Source: Myxococcales bacterium (GTDB taxonomy: Bacteria; Myxococcota_A; Polyangia; Haliangiales; Haliangiaceae). From it: a stretch of 64,000 nucleotides of DNA. The notes beneath the pieces are model-generated. The model was not told where the DNA came from and did not search any database. It saw nothing but the letters and a program-made list of their open reading frames with translations. Of this stretch, positions 9,587-19,651 are shown piece by piece (the stretch's first letter is position 1; each line of letters begins with the position of its first letter). Made by a program: the position numbers and the translations under genes. The DNA is taken from positions 1-64,000 of the forward strand of contig JAEUJY010000002.1 of the NCBI GenBank assembly GCA_016794525.1, in the 5' to 3' direction.

Positions 9587-10219
9587 CTAGGAACCCGCCG
9601 CACCCGGGCCGAAGCACAGGGTGGGGGTCGCGGCCGAGATGTTGGCGATCACGCAGCGGAACGCCGCGTCGTCGCGCATCTTGCGGAAGTCGGGATCGAT
9701 GGTCTGGCCGTTGCGGCCGAGCAGCCGGTCGAACTTCTTGGCCACGTCGGCCTTGCGGCTCTGGTGGTCCTTCATCGCGATCAGCCGGACCAGCAGGTTC
9801 AGCGCGCACTGCGGACGGCCGATGCGGGCGTAGGCCGCGGCCAGGTTGTAGGTCGCGTGGACGTTGTAGGGATCGGCGCCGAGCGCCGACAGGAAGTCCT
9901 CGACCGCGCGGGTGATCTTCTCCTCGCGGGTCTGGGGATCGAGCGCGTCGCCCTCGGCCGCGGCCAGCTCGGCGAAGCCCTCGTCGGCGAGCTGCTGCGC
10001 CTCGCCGATCGACGGCGCGCGCTCGGCGTAGGTCATCGCGTCCTTGGCCTGCGACGGATCGGGTGGATCACAGTCGACGCGCGTCGGCGCGGCGGCCTTG
10101 ACCTCCTCGATCGGCTCGGGGCGGTACGGGTCGGGCGGCGGCGTCACCTTCTGGCCACCGCCGCACGCGGCGGCGAGGGTCAGCGCGAGGCCGAGGGCAG
10201 TGAGACGGATCGCGTGCAT
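9587..10219 (-). CDS. TPR-type lipoprotein (paralogue of 10233-10811)
   Basis: A 210 aa lipoprotein with signal MHAIRLTALGLALTLAA and lipobox-like AAAC. A proline-rich linker leads to helical TPR-like repeats (VHATYNLAAAYARIGRPQCA, then LNLLVRL). The central helix pair is clearly related to that of the neighbouring gene (ATYKLAHAYALTRRKGCAIA), which indicates a tandem duplication. It starts 13 nt after the neighbour's stop, so the two are co-transcribed. TPR lipoproteins commonly scaffold envelope complexes. Two of them next to an ExbB/ExbD motor operon suggest envelope partners, but this is inference. Confidence 0.82.
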   Translation of the reverse strand: MHAIRLTALGLALTLAAACGGGQKVTPPPDPYRPEPIEEVKAAAPTRVDCDPPDPSQAKDAMTYAERAPSIGEAQQLADEGFAELAAAEGDALDPQTREEKITRAVEDFLSALGADPYNVHATYNLAAAYARIGRPQCALNLLVRLIAMKDHQSRKADVAKKFDRLLGRNGQTIDPDFRKMRDDAAFRCVIANISAATPTLCFGPGAAGS

Positions 10220-10232
10220 CGTCGGCCTCGCT

Positions 10233-10811
10233 CTAGCGATTGATGGCTTCGTTGGCTTGCTTGCGGAACGGCTGGAACACCGAGTCGGTCTCGGCCTCGT
10301 CGATCTTGCGCTTGGCGTCGGCGGCGAAGTCGCCGTACTTCTGCAGATCGGCCAGCCGCTTCAGCAGCGCGATCGCGCAGCCCTTGCGACGGGTGAGGGC
10401 GTAGGCGTGGGCCAGCTTGTACGTGGCCTCGGCGTGGTACGGCGCGTCGAGCAGCGCCTTGCGCAGCTTGTTGATCGCCTCGGTGGTCTGCGCGACCCGG
10501 GCCTTGTCGTCCTTGGCGACGCGCGCGTCGTCGAGCAGCGTGTCGGCCTGCTCGACCAGCCGCTTGCTGGCGGTGGCGTTGCGGTTGTGCTGCTTCAGCG
10601 CGTCCTTGGGTTCCTCCTGGAACTTCACCGGACACTCCTCGGCGAACTTGATCTCCTCGGCGACGACCGGCGGCGGCTCGGGCTCGGCGCTCTTGGGCAT
10701 CTTGCGCAGCTTCTCGGCCTTGCCGGCGTAGGGACCCGAGCAAGCGGCCAGCGCCACCGCGATCCCGATCCCGAGCGCGCGCACAGCGAGAACTCCCCGA
10801 CGAGATGTCAT
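10233..10811 (-). CDS. TPR-type lipoprotein, first gene of pair
   Basis: A 192 aa lipoprotein with a twin-basic signal region (MTSRRGVLAVRALGIGIAVA) and lipobox LAAC, followed by helical TPR-like repeats (EATYKLAHAYALTRRKGC). A Lys/Glu-rich linker follows the lipid anchor. ATG at 10811 is fixed by a TAGGTT -10 seven nt upstream and by the lipobox position; the much longer upstream frame overlaps the membrane protein gene and is spurious. The downstream paralogue at 9587-10219 shares its fold. Confidence 0.83.
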   Translation of the reverse strand: MTSRRGVLAVRALGIGIAVALAACSGPYAGKAEKLRKMPKSAEPEPPPVVAEEIKFAEECPVKFQEEPKDALKQHNRNATASKRLVEQADTLLDDARVAKDDKARVAQTTEAINKLRKALLDAPYHAEATYKLAHAYALTRRKGCAIALLKRLADLQKYGDFAADAKRKIDEAETDSVFQPFRKQANEAINR

Positions 10812-10818
10812 GTCCCGA

Positions 10819-10824
10819 AACCTA
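10819..10824 (-). promoter_or_regulatory. -10 element TAGGTT, 7 nt before ATG 10811
   Basis: On the minus strand, TAGGTT then TCGGGAC then ATG. This fits the TANNNT consensus and predicts a leaderless mRNA for the TPR lipoprotein pair. Confidence 0.6.
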
Positions 10825-10843
10825 CCGCTGCCGCACGAGCCGG

Positions 10844-11548
10844 TCAAACCCCGGCGACCAGGAGCTTCTGCGCGATCGGCTTGGCGAACGGCGCGACCGC
10901 CGCCGCCAGGAGCGCCGCCGCCGCCACCGCGACCAGGCTGACGCCCGCCACCGCGACCATCGCCACGCCCGCCGCCGCCAGCGCGAACAGGCCCCAGGTG
11001 CGGAGCTGCAGCAGCGCGACGACGCCGAGGACGCCGAGCAGCGCGGGCAGGAGCGCGAGCACGTTGGCGCTCGCCATCAGCGAGCCGGGCTGGCTGGGCG
11101 CCAGCGCCCACATGATCAGGATCGGCAGGCTCATCGCGGCGCGCACGACCGACTTGCCGAGGCGCTGCACGCCGGTGTCGTCGAGGTGGTAGCGGGCCCG
11201 CCAGTCGGCGCGGCCGTCGAAGCCCGCGGCCATCGCCTCGCCGGCGAGGAACGCCGACACCAGCGCGTGGCTGGCGGTCAGCACGACCAGGATCGGCTCG
11301 GGGCCCATCTGCCACATGCCGAGGACGCCGCTGACCAGGCCCCAGTAGCCGAGGCCCTGGGCGAACCAGCGGCCCCAGAACCACCCGGCGACGACGCCGA
11401 GGAAGGCCACGCCGTAGAGCCCGGCGATCGCGCTCAGCAGCGCGGACCACTCGGGCGGCGCCGACCAGCCGAGCAGCAGGTAGATGAACCCGTAGAACGA
11501 GAGAACCGCGGCCGCGATCGCGCGCCGCTCGCCGACGAGTGCCTTCAT
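10844..11548 (-). CDS. Multi-pass membrane protein, unrecognised
   Basis: A 234 aa integral membrane protein with about seven hydrophobic segments (for example AAAVLSFYGFIYLLLG, ILVVLTASHALVSAFLAG and the Ala/Val-rich C-terminus). I recognise no family. ATG at 11548 is preferred over the frame's upstream start (11632) because a perfect TATACT -10 lies 6 nt before it and the extra residues are not conserved-looking. It lies between the 3' element array of the motor operon and the TPR lipoprotein pair. Whether it belongs to the motor is not shown by the sequence. Confidence 0.75.
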   Translation of the reverse strand: MKALVGERRAIAAAVLSFYGFIYLLLGWSAPPEWSALLSAIAGLYGVAFLGVVAGWFWGRWFAQGLGYWGLVSGVLGMWQMGPEPILVVLTASHALVSAFLAGEAMAAGFDGRADWRARYHLDDTGVQRLGKSVVRAAMSLPILIMWALAPSQPGSLMASANVLALLPALLGVLGVVALLQLRTWGLFALAAAGVAMVAVAGVSLVAVAAAALLAAAVAPFAKPIAQKLLVAGV

Positions 11549-11554
11549 GACACC

Positions 11555-11560
11555 AGTATA
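11555..11560 (-). promoter_or_regulatory. Near-consensus -10 TATACT, 6 nt before ATG 11548
   Basis: On the minus strand, TATACT then GGTGTC then ATG. It is the strongest example in the window of a -10 element placed for a leaderless transcript. I see no convincing -35. Confidence 0.7.
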
Positions 11561-11601
11561 GCGCAGCAAGCCCGCGGCGCAGGGCGCGAATCGCCGACGG
11601 C

Positions 11602-11772
11602 GCCCCACGTCTTGCGGGGGGAGGGGGGCCACCCAAGGTCACGAGGCCACGCTCTCGCGTTTCGGGTGGGGGCCCCACGTCTTGTGGGGGAGGGGCTTTG
11701 CGAAAGCCCCTCCAAGGTCACGAGGGGCTTTGCGAAAGCCCCTCCAAGGTCACGGGGAAAGCCCCTCCAAGG
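11602..11772 (-). repeat. 3'-flanking element, amplified copy C
   Basis: Reading the minus strand from the ExbD stop codon, the unit TGACCTTGGAGGGGCTTT occurs three times. The first ends early as GGGGCTTTCCCC. The next two carry the full hairpin GGGGCTTT-CGC-AAAGCCCC (11724-11742 and 11692-11710). A fourth, shorter TGACCTTGGGTGG follows. The terminal box CCCCCACCCGAAACGCGAGA is present once, flanked by two copies of a segment that reads GCCCCACGTCTTG on the plus strand (near 11602 and 11672). The repeated unit contains the gene's own stop codon, so it is a local amplification of the gene end. Confidence 0.88.
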
Positions 11773-12335
11773 TCACTTGCCGCTGACCGTGGCGCTCTTC
11801 TGGACGATCAGGCGGAAGCGCTTGAAGCCCGCTTCCTTCTGCTTGGCCGAGAACATCACGTTGATCAGCAGGCCGTACGGGATGGTGCGATCGGCGACGA
11901 TCATCAGCTCGGGCACCAGCGGCAGCGGCTTGCCGGCGTCGCGCAGGGCCTGGTCGTGCAGGCCGCGCAGCGTGCCGAGGAAGGTCGACAGGCGCGGGAT
12001 CTTGCGGCCGTCGGCGCCGCCTTCCTTCTGCGACGGGTCGACGTCGCCGTTGCGCACGGCGACGATCTCCTCGCCCTCGACGACGATCGCGGTCTTGGTG
12101 ATGATCAGCAGCGCGGAGGCCTCGGGCATCGGCTGCTCGCCGTAGGTGGCGGGCAGCACGACCGAGTTGCTGGCGGCGGTGTTGGACGCGACGGCGATCT
12201 GCGAGATGAAGGCGACCAGCAAGATCGTCATCATGTCCATCATCGGCATGATGTTGAGGTGCCGGATCTCCTCGCCCTCGGGCACGCGCTTGACGGCCTT
12301 GCGGACCATCGACCTGGCTTCGGCGGGCGTGAACA

Positions 12336-12336
<1 letters not shown>
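11773..12336 (-). CDS. ExbD/TolR-type proton-channel subunit
   Basis: A 187 aa inner-membrane protein with one N-terminal transmembrane helix and a periplasmic domain. The channel aspartate is present in MPMMDMMTILLVAF, the equivalent of ExbD Asp25. The periplasmic part ends in the typical ExbD fold (MIVADRTIPYGLLINVM). Its ATG overlaps the stop of the second ExbD gene (TGATG at 12334-12338), so expression is coupled. With the TolQ-like gene it makes a one-TolQ, two-TolR set, the composition of the Myxococcus AglR/AglQ/AglS gliding motor. Gliding, Tol-type and TonB energising roles remain open. Confidence 0.88.
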
Positions 12337-13148
<812 letters not shown>

Positions 13149-13154
13149 GTCGGC

Positions 13155-13859
<705 letters not shown>

Positions 13860-13906
13860 GGTGTCGTCCTTCGAGGAGTTCCGGACCCGGCGCGTCCGCT
13901 ATGATG

Positions 13907-13936
13907 GTTGTACCGGCCGCCGTCGGAACGCGTCAA
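13907..13936 (-). promoter_or_regulatory. Sigma70-like promoter of the motor operon
   Basis: On the minus strand: -35 TTGACG (13931-13936), an 18-nt spacer, and -10 TACAAC (13907-13912). Transcription would start near 13900 and give a roughly 40-nt leader containing the GAAGGA site. It is the best -35/-10 pair in the window. Confidence 0.65.
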
Positions 13937-14024
13937 GCGAGCCGCCGTCGATTCCGCTGCTAGATAGATGACTTAACCGGATCACACCCTGTGCAGGAAT
14001 CGTCCAGCGACAGGGGGAGACGTC

Positions 14025-14495
14025 TCACGGCTCAGGGAGGGCGCCCCCGGTGATCCACCGCTCGATCGCGTCGCGCTTCTCCTTGCACAGCAAGGGGCTG
14101 TTGTACGGCATGGTCCCTACGCCGTCCTTGAGCGGGCCGGGGTAGCTGCCGATCGCGATCATCAGGTAGCTGGCGGCGGGATCGCCCGGCTTGACCCGGA
14201 CGTAGGCGGTGGGCATGAACTCGGTCGCGACGTCGACCAGCTGGGTGTGGCTCTGGCCGCGCTCGAGCGACAGGTGCGCGGCGTCGACCGCGGCGCCCTG
14301 GTGGCAGTCGCGGAACCCGGCGCAGCTGGGCTGGAAGATCTTGTCCTGGATCCAGGTGAGATCGCTGTGCTGCATCGCCTCGAGGCAGGTCGGCGAGATC
14401 GCGTCGATCCCGGCGTCGGCGTTGCCTTGATCGTCGCCGCCGCAGGCGGAGGCGAGGGCAGCGGTGGCGGCGAGGGCGAGGGTACGGCGTGCCAT
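14025..14495 (-). CDS. Small lipoprotein with cytochrome-like CX5CH motif
   Basis: A 156 aa lipoprotein: signal MARRTLALAATAALASAC with the lipid cysteine, then FQPSCAGFRDCHQGAAV. This resembles the C...CH haem motif of small envelope c-type proteins of Myxococcota and Planctomycetes, but the spacing is CX5CH rather than CXXCH, so haem attachment is uncertain. The C-terminal part (GTMPYNSPLLCKEKRDAIER, then WI) matches the end of such domains, where a Met ligand occurs. ATG at 14495 is supported by a TAGCGT -10 eight nt upstream. The 165-nt gap to the motor operon holds only that operon's promoter. Confidence 0.75.
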   Translation of the reverse strand: MARRTLALAATAALASACGGDDQGNADAGIDAISPTCLEAMQHSDLTWIQDKIFQPSCAGFRDCHQGAAVDAAHLSLERGQSHTQLVDVATEFMPTAYVRVKPGDPAASYLMIAIGSYPGPLKDGVGTMPYNSPLLCKEKRDAIERWITGGALPEP

Positions 14496-14503
14496 GGCGC
14501 GAA

Positions 14504-14509
14504 ACGCTA
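14504..14509 (-). promoter_or_regulatory. -10 element TAGCGT, 8 nt before ATG 14495
   Basis: On the minus strand, TAGCGT then TTCGCGCC then ATG. It overlaps the alternative upstream start region (14513), so the downstream ATG is the one consistent with this promoter. Confidence 0.55.
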
Positions 14510-14541
14510 TCACGACGACCCCGCCCGGCGCGTCGCCGCGA

Positions 14542-16908
14542 TCACGGTGGTGGCAGCGGCGGCACCAGCGCCGCGAACGGCTTGCCCGGACCGCCGGCGC
14601 CGAACGCCGCCGGCATCGTGCCGCGGACGAACGGCACCCACGCCGCCTCGGTCGAGCTGCCGACCGGCCCGCCGCTCCACGGCTCGGCCCGCGCGAACGT
14701 GATGCCGGCCGGCACCGGGAAGTCGCGCACCGGGGTCGGCGGGTGCGCGGCCTTCATGAACTCGAGCCAGATCGGCACCGCGGCGCCGCCGCCGGTGATC
14801 TTGTCGCCGATCGGCGTCGAGTCGTCGCGGCCGATCCACACCGCGCACAGCAGGTCGGTGGTGAAGCCGATGAACCAGACGTCCTTGAAGTTGGCGCTGG
14901 TGCCGGTCTTGCCGGCGGCCGGGCGGCCGAGCTCGAGGGCCTTCTTGGCGGTGCCGCGCGCGACCACGCCGCGCATCAGATCGATCAGCGCGTAGTCGAC
15001 GGCCGGCGGGAACACCTGCGGCCCGGGCGGATCGTGGCGGTGATCGAGGACCGGGTCGCCGCGGCCGTCCATGACGACGTCCCAGAAGTGGGGCGTGACC
15101 CGGCGGCCGCCGGCGGCGATGCCGGCGTAGCCGCCGGCCATCTCGAGCAGCGTGATGTCGGGCGTGCCCAGCGCGATCGAGATGTGGCGCGGGATGTCGC
15201 TCTGGATGCCGAAGCCGCGCATCACCGCGATGACCCGGTCGACGCCGACGTCGAGCATCAGCCGCACCGAGATCGTGTTGAGGCTCTTGGCCAGCGCGGT
15301 GCGCAGCGTGACCCAGCCGTTGTAGCGGTTGTCGTAGTTGGACGGCATCCACACGCCGGTGGCGGTGGGCACCGCGACCGGACCGTCGAGGACGCGGTCG
15401 ACGACGGTGTAGCCGGCGGCCAGCGCCGAGCCGTAGATGAACGGCTTGATCGACGAGCCGACCTGGCGCTTGCCCTGGCTGGCGCGATCGAACTTGTTGT
15501 CGCGCCAGTCGTAGCCGCCGACCAGCGCGCGGATCCGGCCGGTCGACGGCTCGATCGCGACCAGCGCGCCTTGCACCAGCGGCGCCTGATCGATCACCAG
15601 CGCCTGGCCGTCGGGCGACAGCTTGACCGGGATGACGTCGCCGATCGCCAGCGGCTGCTTGGCCTCGCCGCGCCAGGCCCGCGCGTCGGTGGCGTCCTTG
15701 GGCGTCAGCGGCAGCGCCTTGGGCCCGAGGTCGAGCACCAGGCCGCCCTTCTTGGGCAGCGCGGTGACCAGGCCGCCGTAGCGGGTCTCGGGCAGGAGCT
15801 CGCCGTGGGCCGGCTCGAGGCGCGCGCCGGCCACCCGCTGCGGCGGGCCGTCGGCGAACGCGTCCGCGGCCTCGGGGTCGAGCCGGGTCACCGGGCCGCG
15901 GAACCCCAGCCGGCGGTCGAGCGCCTCGAGGCCGTGGCGCAGCGCGACCTCGGCCGCGGCCTGCATGCGCGGATCGAGCGTGCTGTAGACGCGGAGCCCG
16001 CCGTTGAGCACCCGATCCTCGCCGACCTCGGCGCCGAGGCGCTGGCGGATCTGCTCGACGAAGTACGGCGCGGCCAGATCGTTCTCGGCGGTCTCGCCGA
16101 GGATCGCGATCGGCTCGTCGAGCGCGTTGGCCAGCTCGGCGTCGGAGATGTAGCCGTCGTCGCGCATCCGCCCCAGCACGTAGACCTGGCGGGCCCGGGC
16201 CTTGTCGAAGTGGCGGTGCGGCGCGTACTCCGACGGCGCCGCCACCAGCCCGGCCAGGAGCGCGGCCTCGGCGACCGTGACGTTCTCGATCTGCTTGCCG
16301 AAGTAGGTCTCGGCGGCGGCGGTGACGCCGTAGGCGTTGTTGCCGAGGAAGACGTGGTTCAGGTAGATCGCGAGGATCTCCTGCTTGGACAGCTCGCGCT
16401 CGATGCGGACCGCGAGGATCAGCTCCTTGGCCTTGCGGGTGTAGCTGCGCTCGCTGTCGAGGAGCAGCATCTTGGTCACCTGCTGGGTGATCGTCGACGC
16501 GCCCTGCTTGACGCCGCCGCTCGAGAAGTTCTTCCACGCGGCGCGGACGATGCCGACGGCGTCGAAGCCGGGGTGATCCCAGAAGCGGTTGTCCTCGGCC
16601 GACAGGAACGCGGCGATGACGTGGGGCGGGATCCGATCGAGGCGCACGACCTGGCGGTTCTCGACGAAGAACGCGCCGATCTCCTGGCCGTCGGCGGCCA
16701 GCACCAGCGTCTTGCGGTTGGGCTGGTAGTCGAACGCGGCGGTCAGGTCGGTCGGCAGGTCACGGTTGATCGTGACCACCGCGAGGTAGGTGAAGCCGGC
16801 GCCGGCGGCCAGGCCGTAGACGATCAGCAGCGCCAGCAGGCGCAGGATCGAGAACGCGCGGATGCGACGCGCGCGGCGGGGGCGGGCGGCTGGGGCGGCG
16901 CGGGGCAC
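14542..16908 (-). CDS. mrcA: Class A penicillin-binding protein (bifunctional PBP1A type)
   Basis: A 788 aa peptidoglycan synthase anchored by a transmembrane helix at residues 20-47. The glycosyltransferase domain has catalytic Glu105 in FLSAEDNRFWDHPG and the ASTITQQ motif at about 137-143. An intermediate domain of the PBP1A kind separates it from the transpeptidase. The transpeptidase motifs are SSIK (Ser485/Lys488), SLN (542-544) and KTGTS (667-671). It polymerises lipid II and cross-links stem peptides in the periplasm. The length is normal for the family. GTG at 16908 has a TACGCT -10 eight nt upstream, which suggests a leaderless mRNA. Confidence 0.95.
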   Translation of the reverse strand: MPRAAPAARPRRARRIRAFSILRLLALLIVYGLAAGAGFTYLAVVTINRDLPTDLTAAFDYQPNRKTLVLAADGQEIGAFFVENRQVVRLDRIPPHVIAAFLSAEDNRFWDHPGFDAVGIVRAAWKNFSSGGVKQGASTITQQVTKMLLLDSERSYTRKAKELILAVRIERELSKQEILAIYLNHVFLGNNAYGVTAAAETYFGKQIENVTVAEAALLAGLVAAPSEYAPHRHFDKARARQVYVLGRMRDDGYISDAELANALDEPIAILGETAENDLAAPYFVEQIRQRLGAEVGEDRVLNGGLRVYSTLDPRMQAAAEVALRHGLEALDRRLGFRGPVTRLDPEAADAFADGPPQRVAGARLEPAHGELLPETRYGGLVTALPKKGGLVLDLGPKALPLTPKDATDARAWRGEAKQPLAIGDVIPVKLSPDGQALVIDQAPLVQGALVAIEPSTGRIRALVGGYDWRDNKFDRASQGKRQVGSSIKPFIYGSALAAGYTVVDRVLDGPVAVPTATGVWMPSNYDNRYNGWVTLRTALAKSLNTISVRLMLDVGVDRVIAVMRGFGIQSDIPRHISIALGTPDITLLEMAGGYAGIAAGGRRVTPHFWDVVMDGRGDPVLDHRHDPPGPQVFPPAVDYALIDLMRGVVARGTAKKALELGRPAAGKTGTSANFKDVWFIGFTTDLLCAVWIGRDDSTPIGDKITGGGAAVPIWLEFMKAAHPPTPVRDFPVPAGITFARAEPWSGGPVGSSTEAAWVPFVRGTMPAAFGAGGPGKPFAALVPPLPPP

Positions 16909-16916
16909 GCCCCTGG

Positions 16917-16922
16917 AGCGTA
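16917..16922 (-). promoter_or_regulatory. -10 element TACGCT, 8 nt before GTG 16908
   Basis: On the minus strand, TACGCT then CCAGGGGC then GTG. It is divergent to the plus-strand -10 at 16970-16975, so two leaderless-type promoters face away from each other within 60 bp. Confidence 0.58.
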
Positions 16923-16969
16923 GCGCGGATCGGCGGCGGTCACGCGCTGCCGACGGCCTGGCGATCGAG

Positions 16970-16975
16970 TACGAT
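16970..16975 (+). promoter_or_regulatory. -10 element TACGAT, 6 nt before ATG 16982
   Basis: TACGAT then CACGGC then ATG. It fixes the start of the TolB-like/TPR gene at 16982 rather than at the upstream in-frame ATG (16862), which lies inside the divergent PBP gene. Confidence 0.6.
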
Positions 16976-16981
16976 CACGGC

Positions 16982-19618
16982 ATGGGTCCCGGCGTGCCTC
17001 CGCGGCGCTCCACTGGTCGGGTGTCGGGGCGCTGGGGGCCGTTGGTCGGCGCGGCGATCGTCGCCGAGCTGGCCCGCGCGCAGGTCCCCGCGGCGCCGGC
17101 CGTCGCGCCGGCACCGACGGTGGCCGCGCCGGCGGCGCTGCCCGACGTGCCCGCCCAGGTGCCCGAGCGCTACGCGGTGATGGCGTTCGAGAACCGCTCG
17201 GGCGTCCACGTCCTCGACTGGGCGATCGCCGGGCTGCCGCTGGTGATCGGCGAGAAGCTCGAGCGGGTGTCGGGGCTCGCGCCGGCCTACGACGCGTGGG
17301 TGGTGCCGGCGGGCCCGGTGGTGCCGGCGGCGCCGGCGGCGGTGGCGACGTTCGCGCAGGCGCGCGGCGCGCGCTGGGTGATCACCGGCTGGGTCGAGCG
17401 CCCCGACTGGCAGCTCCGCCTGCACGTCGCGGTGTGGAAGCTCGACGGCGGGCAGGCCACGATCGCCGGCGAGCGCGAGGCGGTGGGCCCGATCGAGCAG
17501 CCCCACGCGCTGGTCGGCAGCGTCGCCACCGGCGCGCTGGTCGACGCCGGCTGGCGGCTGGCCGCCGACGCGGCGACGGTGCTGGGCACGGCGCCGTCGG
17601 CCGACCCGTACGCGTTCACGCTGTTCGGCCGCGGCGTCGGCAAGGCGCTCGGCAACCTCGGCCCGGTCGATCGCGCGGCGGCGGCCCGCGACCTGGGGCG
17701 CGCGGTGTTCATCGATCCCAACCTCGTCGTCGGCCAGCGGCTCCTCGGGCTGGTGTGGTCGACCGATCCCGATCCGGCGATCGCCAAGAAGGCCGCCGGC
17801 AAGTTCGCCTACGCGGCCGATCTCGATCCCGGCTACCCGGCGGCGGTGCGCGCGGTCGCCGAGCGGGCGGCGGCCAGCGGCGACTGGGCCGCGGCGGCCA
17901 GCGGCAACGCCCAGCTGGTGCGCGCGCGGCCGTGGGATCTCGACGCGCGCGTCGCGCTGGGCCTGGCGGCGTGGCGCTCGGGCGACGCGGCGCTGGCGCT
18001 GGCCGAGCTGGGGCGGGTGGTGGCCCGCCGCCCCGACGACCTGGCGGCCCACCGCGTGCTGGCCGAGATCGCCGGCGCCCGCGGCGAGCTGCCGACGCGG
18101 GTGAGCGAGCTGGAGATCGTGGCGCGGCTGGCGCCGGCCGATCTCGACGCGGTGGTCGAGCTGGCGTCGGCCTACGCCGAGGCTGGGCGGCTGGCCGACG
18201 CGACGACGCGCTTCGAGCAGGTCGCGGCCGCGCGGCCGACCGACGCCACCGCGGCCAAGCGCGTGGGCGATCTGTACCGCCGGCGCGGCGAGGTCGACGC
18301 GGCGGTTCGCTGGTACGCCGGTGCGGCCAAGCTGGCCCCGAGCGATCCGCGGCCGCTGTTGCTGAGCGGCGCGACCTTGCTCGACGCCGGGCGGTTCCGC
18401 GAGGCGCGCGAGGTGCTGGCCCGCGCGCAGCGGTTCGTCGAGTACCAGGCCGGCACCTGGACCGCGCTGGGCGCCGCCGCGTTCCTCGAGGGCAAGCACG
18501 CCGAGGCGCTGATCCACTGGCGGCGCGCCGCGCTGGCCCGGCCCCGCAGCCCCGCCATCCGCTACGACCTGGCGCTGGCGGCGTCGGCGGCCGGCGATCT
18601 GGCGCGGGCCCGCGCCCAGCTCGCGGTGGTCGATCAGCTGGCGCCCAAGGACGCCGACGCGGCGTACCTGCGCGGCGTGATCGCGCTGCGCGCCGGCGAC
18701 GAGGCCGAGGCCCGGGCCGGGTTCCTCGAGGCCACCCGCCGCGACCCCGGCCACGCCGACGCCCGCGCCAACCTCGCGGCGCTGGGGCGGGGCCAGCCGA
18801 TGCGCTTCGAGGGCAAGCCGCGCGTCGAGCTGCCGTTCGGCGATCGCGCCGCGCTGGTGGCGGCGCTGGATCGCTTCGCCGCGGCCAGCGCGCAGCTGGC
18901 CGCGCTGCGCACCGCGATCGAGGGCCACGCGCTGGCGATCCTGGGCGAGCTCGGCGAGGGCCCGTCGAAGGATCCGCTGCGGTCGCGGCAGCTGGCGTCC
19001 CAGCCGTGCCCGATCTCGGCGGTGGCGACGCGGTGGGCCCAGGCGCTGGCCGCGCGCGATCGCTTCATCGCGACCGGCGTCGAGCTCGAGGACGCGTACC
19101 AGATCATCGCGACCTACGATCGGTTCGGCGAGACCGACGGCGGCTCGCCGATCGATCGCCAGCGGGTCGAGGCGGCCCACGCCGGCTACCGGGCGGCGCG
19201 CCACGACGTGCTCGAGCTGAAGGTCGCGCTCGACAACCAGGTGCAGCGCGAGCTGACCCGCCGCCACTGCACCGCCGACCTGCTGGCGGCGGCCGCCGCC
19301 GATCCGTCGCTGTACCGGATCCCCGACGCCGCGCGCGCGACGCCGCGGGTGACGCGCACCGAGCCGACGCCGATCGCCGCGACGTTCATGGTCGACAACC
19401 GCGAGTGCGCCGAGCCGGTCGCGGTGTTCGTCGACGGCGAGTGGGTCGGCGAGGTGCTGGCCCGGGAGCAGACCGCGATCGCCGCGCCCGCCGGCCGGCG
19501 GACGCTGTGCCTGGTGCCGCAGCCGGGCCGCGTCGCGTGCGGCGACCGCGGCACGGTGCGCGACGTCTACGTCTACGACGGCTGGTCGCTGCGGATGCGC
19601 TGCCCGCGCGACAAGTAG
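16982..19618 (+). CDS. TolB/FlgO-like N-terminal domain with TPR array, exported
   Basis: An 878 aa protein. A hydrophobic, signal-like N-terminus (PLVGAAIVAELARAQ) is followed by an Ala/Pro linker. Then comes a domain of the TolB-N/FlgO kind (YAVMAFENRSGVHVLDWAIA), which in many Myxococcota proteins precedes TPRs. About 500 residues of tetratricopeptide repeats follow (for example ATTRFEQVAAARPTDATAAK). A C-terminal domain with several cysteines (RECAEPVAVFVDGEWVGEVL) resembles PEGA-type surface domains. It is probably a periplasmic scaffold; the partner is unknown. Confidence 0.8.
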   Translation: MGPGVPPRRSTGRVSGRWGPLVGAAIVAELARAQVPAAPAVAPAPTVAAPAALPDVPAQVPERYAVMAFENRSGVHVLDWAIAGLPLVIGEKLERVSGLAPAYDAWVVPAGPVVPAAPAAVATFAQARGARWVITGWVERPDWQLRLHVAVWKLDGGQATIAGEREAVGPIEQPHALVGSVATGALVDAGWRLAADAATVLGTAPSADPYAFTLFGRGVGKALGNLGPVDRAAAARDLGRAVFIDPNLVVGQRLLGLVWSTDPDPAIAKKAAGKFAYAADLDPGYPAAVRAVAERAAASGDWAAAASGNAQLVRARPWDLDARVALGLAAWRSGDAALALAELGRVVARRPDDLAAHRVLAEIAGARGELPTRVSELEIVARLAPADLDAVVELASAYAEAGRLADATTRFEQVAAARPTDATAAKRVGDLYRRRGEVDAAVRWYAGAAKLAPSDPRPLLLSGATLLDAGRFREAREVLARAQRFVEYQAGTWTALGAAAFLEGKHAEALIHWRRAALARPRSPAIRYDLALAASAAGDLARARAQLAVVDQLAPKDADAAYLRGVIALRAGDEAEARAGFLEATRRDPGHADARANLAALGRGQPMRFEGKPRVELPFGDRAALVAALDRFAAASAQLAALRTAIEGHALAILGELGEGPSKDPLRSRQLASQPCPISAVATRWAQALAARDRFIATGVELEDAYQIIATYDRFGETDGGSPIDRQRVEAAHAGYRAARHDVLELKVALDNQVQRELTRRHCTADLLAAAAADPSLYRIPDAARATPRVTRTEPTPIAATFMVDNRECAEPVAVFVDGEWVGEVLAREQTAIAAPAGRRTLCLVPQPGRVACGDRGTVRDVYVYDGWSLRMRCPRDK

Positions 19619-19651
19619 CGGTCGACGGATCGGCGGCGATCGACGCCGCGG

